A DNA stretch of 64,000 nucleotides. It comes from Mastigias papua. Lineage: Eukaryota > Cnidaria > Scyphozoa > Rhizostomeae > Mastigiidae. The position numbers and the translations under genes are program-made. This document shows positions 26,401-64,000 of this stretch, in pieces. Positions within the stretch are counted from its first letter, which is position 1. The number at the start of each line of letters is the position of its first letter. The stretch spans positions 11,124,279 to 11,188,278 of the forward strand of contig OZ025273.1 of NCBI GenBank assembly GCA_964019165.1, written 5' to 3'. The notes under the pieces are model-generated. The model ran no database searches and was not told where the DNA came from. It worked only from the letters and a program-made list of their open reading frames with translations.

Positions 26401-27037
26401 TATCAATGATGTAACTTAACCATTTTCTTAGGACTAGAAGAGGTTTTGTAAACCTCCATAGTTCTACCTTACGAGTTTGAGAGTCCAGTTCCAGGTATTC
26501 TGAAGATTTCTATTCTCTTTATTTACTTTATGTGTTTGTGCTTGCATTTACTCTGTGTTTGTGTTGTTTGTGTTTCCATATATCTGAGTCCGCATCTTGG
26601 CGTGTCCTTGTGTCCCTGTTTTCGAGCGTATACCGTTGGTACAGTTATGATGGTGATGCAATCCAACACGTTTCGGGTAGTAAGATAATTATGACATATA
26701 TCCCCTTCTAACGGTAATTACAAAGAACAAGGAACAAAAATGCCATTGTCTGGTATTCTTACAAAGAGGAACTCTGGAAAAAGTACTGGGAAAATTACCC
26801 CTAATGCGTAAACGATAGCTGTATATTTGCCTTCCACAAGAGAACAGAATGACATTAACTTGTATAGAGGAGGTTGTTTAGGTGCATTCATCACTATGTC
26901 ATAGATATCCCAATATCATTCCAAGAAGGAACACTGAAAAGTGATTTTGGAAAATTACTAGAAATTTACACAACGCAATGGGGTTAATTTTGTATTACAT
27001 GTGGGTGTAATTGGAATGGTTGCATCTAGGCCTTACG

Positions 27038-27045
27038 TATAAATA
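27038..27045 (+). promoter_or_regulatory. Candidate TATA box of astacin gene
   Basis: TATAAATA, 165 bp upstream of the signal-peptide ATG, with no upstream exon evident between. A TSS about 30 bp further down would leave a 5' UTR of about 140 nt. Motif seen; function inferred. Confidence 0.35.
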
Positions 27046-27209
27046 TTGCTTGCAAAGTTCCCGTTTTACTTAGCAATAGACTTCCAAGTCAATAGTAACT
27101 GTAAAGAGAGAAGAACGCTTGGCTAGAAAAGATTTGAATATCCAAGAAAAGCATTATCTTGGTAACATATCTATGCTTGATGATAGGCAGCCTTGCTGAC
27201 AAACGCAGG

Positions 27210-60644
<33,435 letters not shown>

Positions 60645-61059
60645 AAAATACCTGTGTGAACACTACTTAAACTAGGACAGATCCGGAGCTGAGGGGCCTG
60701 AGAGGGCCGTGCTCCCTCAAAATTCTAGAAACCAAAAAAAGTACCTCCTCAAAACTTATATTCTCAAAAACTTTCTACCAGTCACTTATTCAAAACTTTT
60801 AGAGGTGATTCCTAGCAAAGCAATTTGAATCATCACAAAACATTTCACGCAATAATTACCTTGCTTTTTCTATATATAAGCATGTCTTAGAGAGATTTTA
60901 CTTAGAAGTCACAAATCACGGAAGTAGTTAGAGAGCATGGTACCTAAAAACGATTTGTCATGTGGCTCTTGGAGCCCCCTCTAGAATCTCTCGCCAGCCC
61001 CGGGCTTAAGCAAAGAAACACACGAAGTGCAATGTTTGATTGCAACATACTACCATTCA

Positions 61060-61065
61060 AATAAA
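61060..61065 (+). terminator. Candidate polyadenylation signal
   Basis: AATAAA about 420 bp after the stop of the astacin gene, the first perfect one noticed in sense downstream. Position fits a 3' UTR; not otherwise supported. Confidence 0.35.
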
Positions 61066-62160
61066 TCATCTTTCCTTCAAGAACTCACGCAAAATGTTAC
61101 ATTTTAGATAGTCTTAATAATTAGGAGATCTTATGTCCTCTAGGAGATTCGTGGTACCATCTTTTTCCTATCAGTGTTGCCCTTAATGCTCTTACCTAGA
61201 GATATTATAGTAAATAACATTTACGTACTAAAGGATGCAAGAAAATCACTATAGGTCGGGAGTTAAAATTGAAAAACTGAGATAGTCCTTTAAAGAAATC
61301 AGTCTGAAGGATGGAATCTAAATTATCGCATCTTTTTGGCTTGAGTCATTCGCCCTTGTCAAAGTAATCTTTACGTTACCAATAGTGATACATTTATAAC
61401 AGTTTAAGGAAATACTCTACTGTCTTTCAGATCTCTGTTATCTTTAAATATTGTTTAATTTATTTTGTGAAAAGAAATTGCTTGAGATTATCTAGTCTGC
61501 CATATTCTGTCGCTGTACATTGTAGAATCTTTATTACATCTGCTTTGAAGGAGGGTGTTATTACTTTTAAAAGACCAATATAGCAGATTTCCCCCGAAAA
61601 ATAGTTGCACTAGCCAAGTCCGAAGTAGAAGAAATGTTTGCAAGAGTTTTGCTAAAACAAAACTTAAATCTTTTGAAAGTTTTGTTTAAGCAAAACACGA
61701 CACGTGTTCAAAGAACACCATCTGGAATCAAGTAACAGGTTTGGCGCGAAACTATGAACAAATGCTCTGATGTCGTCATTTCAACCAAGCATTTTAATGC
61801 TGATGGTATTACAGAGGATTATTTTGAAAGCACTTGCTGCAGTTATAATATTGCATCAACGATATGCTGTAGGATAATATTGATATTATATAGTAGGATA
61901 ATATATATAACGGAGTATTTCAGCGGAGTTTCATCAGTAACGTTGTGAGGCTGTATTGGGCCTGATGCCGTTGCAGAGGTTGTTGGCTGCTATGATAGGA
62001 TTATGGTCAAAGGCAATATCATAGTTTTTGAGGAAAATTACTCTAGCAAATAGAAATAGATTAAGCGAAAATGAAGGACTACATGCTAATGCTAAACTAC
62101 AGAGTGCTGAAAATAGAATAGCTTCTTCGCTCGACATAGAGTTACCCAGCTGTTACCGCC

Positions 62161-62340
62161 TTTACTTGGCCAGCTTAAAATCCTGATTTCAATATTATTG
62201 AAAATTTCGAATGTCATTACATTCTGATACGCGAGGACTTCCAATGATGAAGGAGAACTTATCAGCTGAGCTGTATAGCACTGAATCAACATTTGGCTAG
62301 GATGCGATCATTGATGCCAAACAGTAAGCATCTATTCAAG
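62161..62340 (+). pseudogene. Tc1/mariner-like transposase remnant
   Basis: The + frame reads TWPA, a stop, then NPDFNIIENFE, matching the W-P-A-x-S-P-D-L-N-P-I-E-N-x-W motif around the last catalytic acidic residue of Tc1 transposases; further on ARMRSLMPN recalls the closing SMPxR. Several stops interrupt it. Confidence 0.4.
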
Positions 62341-62571
62341 ACATAAAGCCGGCCATCGGCATATTGCAAGGGTACACGATTGAAAAGTAGCACTTATTTA
62401 CAGAAGGTTAGCTCCCTTAATTTTTCCTTTTGATATTTGATATATCAAAGCACTATTGGCAAAACATTCATTCAACACTCTGTATCTAATTTAACAGTAG
62501 TAAACCGTTTCATGCGGTGTACAATAATTGTCCTACGTCAACGCACAACGTAAAACACTTTTCTAAACAGT

Positions 62572-62715
62572 GGTAGCATTAGCACATTGTACTATTCTTC
62601 TCATGAAGACCACAAGGACGAAATTTTGGAGAATTTATATAGTGCAACACAGAATTTCACATCGTCTTCCTTTTGGTATAGGTATCTTATACAATTTCGA
62701 AGCAAGTTTTCTCAG
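62572..62715 (+). other. Exon-like open stretch
   Basis: Between AACAG and CAG|GTATCA, one frame (STLYYSSHEDHKDEILENLY, then SFWYRYLIQFRSKFSQ) has a protein-like composition. Its entry phase does not fit the last astacin exon, and I recognise no domain. It could be an exon of an unlisted gene or chance. Confidence 0.2.
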
Positions 62716-64000
62716 GTATCAAAGGTTCCGTACAACATCGCATTTCCTGAGATGAAATTACATATTGTTCATTACCAATAGCAAAATCACATTAGGATTT
62801 TCTGGTTTTCTAAAGTCTGGAAAACTGAAATCAACAAATCATAAAAATAAATAGGACAGTTCTTCAAAGTTTGTCGATTTCTAGAAATTTCAACATATTG
62901 CATGTATCAGGAATAACCTTTCTAATTAGACAAAGGTAACTGATTCATTCCCAGCCTGGCTTCCAAGCAAACTTGAAAACTTAAAGGCACATACTTTTAT
63001 CACATGGGTTGCCTTTCACTGCAAAATATTTTAGCTCAATCGCCTATATATTTAACTTCATTCTGTTTTTCTATTATATATGCAATGCATTATGAGAGCT
63101 GATATTGTAAACAGTACCTTGTAAACATAATTTTTAAATGAAATGAAGGAAATGAAGTTCTAAAATTGGTGGTAATAACCAATATACTTTACATTTTATC
63201 AGGAGAGCTGTGTAGGAGCTTAGTATTTTTCAACTGGCTTTTACAACACACTTCATAGTTCTTAGAAAGTGCTAGCAGACTTTCTAAATGTTAAGCAGAT
63301 ACGACATGCCACAATACAGGGCCTAAAAAGGTTTATAAACTGAGCTTGAAAAGAAGTGGGACAGGCCCCATTTATTACATGAAACACTTTTTTACTGTAA
63401 AATACTTCAAATTGTCTTCTTTTCTTTGCATGAAAGTTTTATTACTGTAGTTCCTACCAATTCCTTGCACTGCTAATTTTTATTTCAAGAAGCCCTGTGA
63501 ATTCTCAATACAACTATTGGTGGTCAATAACACAGGTACTAGGTCCTGTTTTATAGATAGGCCATGTTATAGCCTGTTACTTACATGCACCAAAGTCTTA
63601 GATGCCTCAAAGCTCTTACTAAGTATAATTAAAATTGTAATTTTGTAGTAAAAATAGTACCTGGCTGTTTAAAAAGTTAATCAAGTTTAATACGGGATTT
63701 TTGAGGCCTGACAAAGCTGATAAGTCCATGCACTTTAAATATTCTACTTTTTGCGCAAGAATTAAATAGATTTCCTGTGTATATTTATGTATTCCAGTGA
63801 TATGCTTATGTATTTCCTGTCTGTGTGTAACACCGGTGTATTATATAAAACTCAAAAATTCTTGTTAAGACTGTTTTAAAAAAGGTTTAGCAATGAAAAC
63901 ATGGAAAACTAAGATAGCTTCAATTGTGGGTCAAAAAGCATTCTTATTACCAAAACGTGTTTTGCTTAACTTTCTTAACTTCAACTTGTTTTGCTTTTAT

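Larger units (their letters stand above)
60645..64000. other. Downstream flank without a secure gene
   Basis: AT-rich sequence following the astacin gene. Apart from the polyadenylation candidate, a Tc1-like remnant and one exon-like stretch listed separately, I see nothing coding. Confidence 0.5.

Noticed and set aside
61934..62137. Minus-strand 67-codon frame
   Set aside because: Hydrophobic composition without motif; lies next to a plus-strand Tc1-like remnant and is likely its shadow.

Overview
This is animal (metazoan) nuclear DNA: AT-rich, intron-dense with short GT-AG exons, loaded with (TA)n microsatellites and remnants of non-LTR retrotransposons, SINEs and MITEs. A multidomain astacin protease, a heparan sulfate sulfotransferase and an EEIG/FAM102-type NT-C2 gene lie together with an ISL2EU-type two-gene transposon. 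An early-branching marine invertebrate, most likely a cnidarian, fits best; that assignment is inference from repeat style and domain mix, not proof.

Layout. (1) About 1-3241: two convergent genes, a SWIM/YqaJ nuclease protein (+) and a spliced THAP-DDE transposase (-), together most of an ISL2EU-like DNA transposon whose left end lies outside the window. (2) 3689-9413 (+): a complete five-exon heparan sulfate 2-O-sulfotransferase gene (352 aa). (3) 11593-25206 (-): an EEIG1/FAM102-like gene in at least ten recognisable exons; the 5' NT-C2 part is clear and the 3' end is uncertain. (4) 27210-60644 (+): one very large gene of about 31 exons whose joined reading frame (4770 nt, about 1589 aa) encodes a secreted astacin metalloprotease followed by TSP1-TSP1-(MAM-TSP1)x4-CUB-Thr-rich linker-CUB. 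(5) 60645-64000: no secure gene.

The splice structures were assembled by hand from splice consensus plus reading-frame continuity; every junction in the sulfotransferase and astacin genes keeps frame. In the astacin gene the TSP1 exons are all phase 1-1, and each MAM domain uses the same three-exon phase pattern, so the repeat MAM(3 exons)+TSP1(1 exon) has been tandemly duplicated four times.

Non-genic structure includes two GC-AG introns, a MITE family with copies just upstream of two exons of the astacin gene, a MITE inside a (TA)n tract, an inverted pair of hammerhead-like motifs around another (TA)n tract, a 264-bp (CCA)n array, an 18-bp minisatellite, and several LINE tails. The EEIG-like and astacin genes are divergent across about 2 kb; the sulfotransferase starts about 450 bp from the divergent transposase gene.
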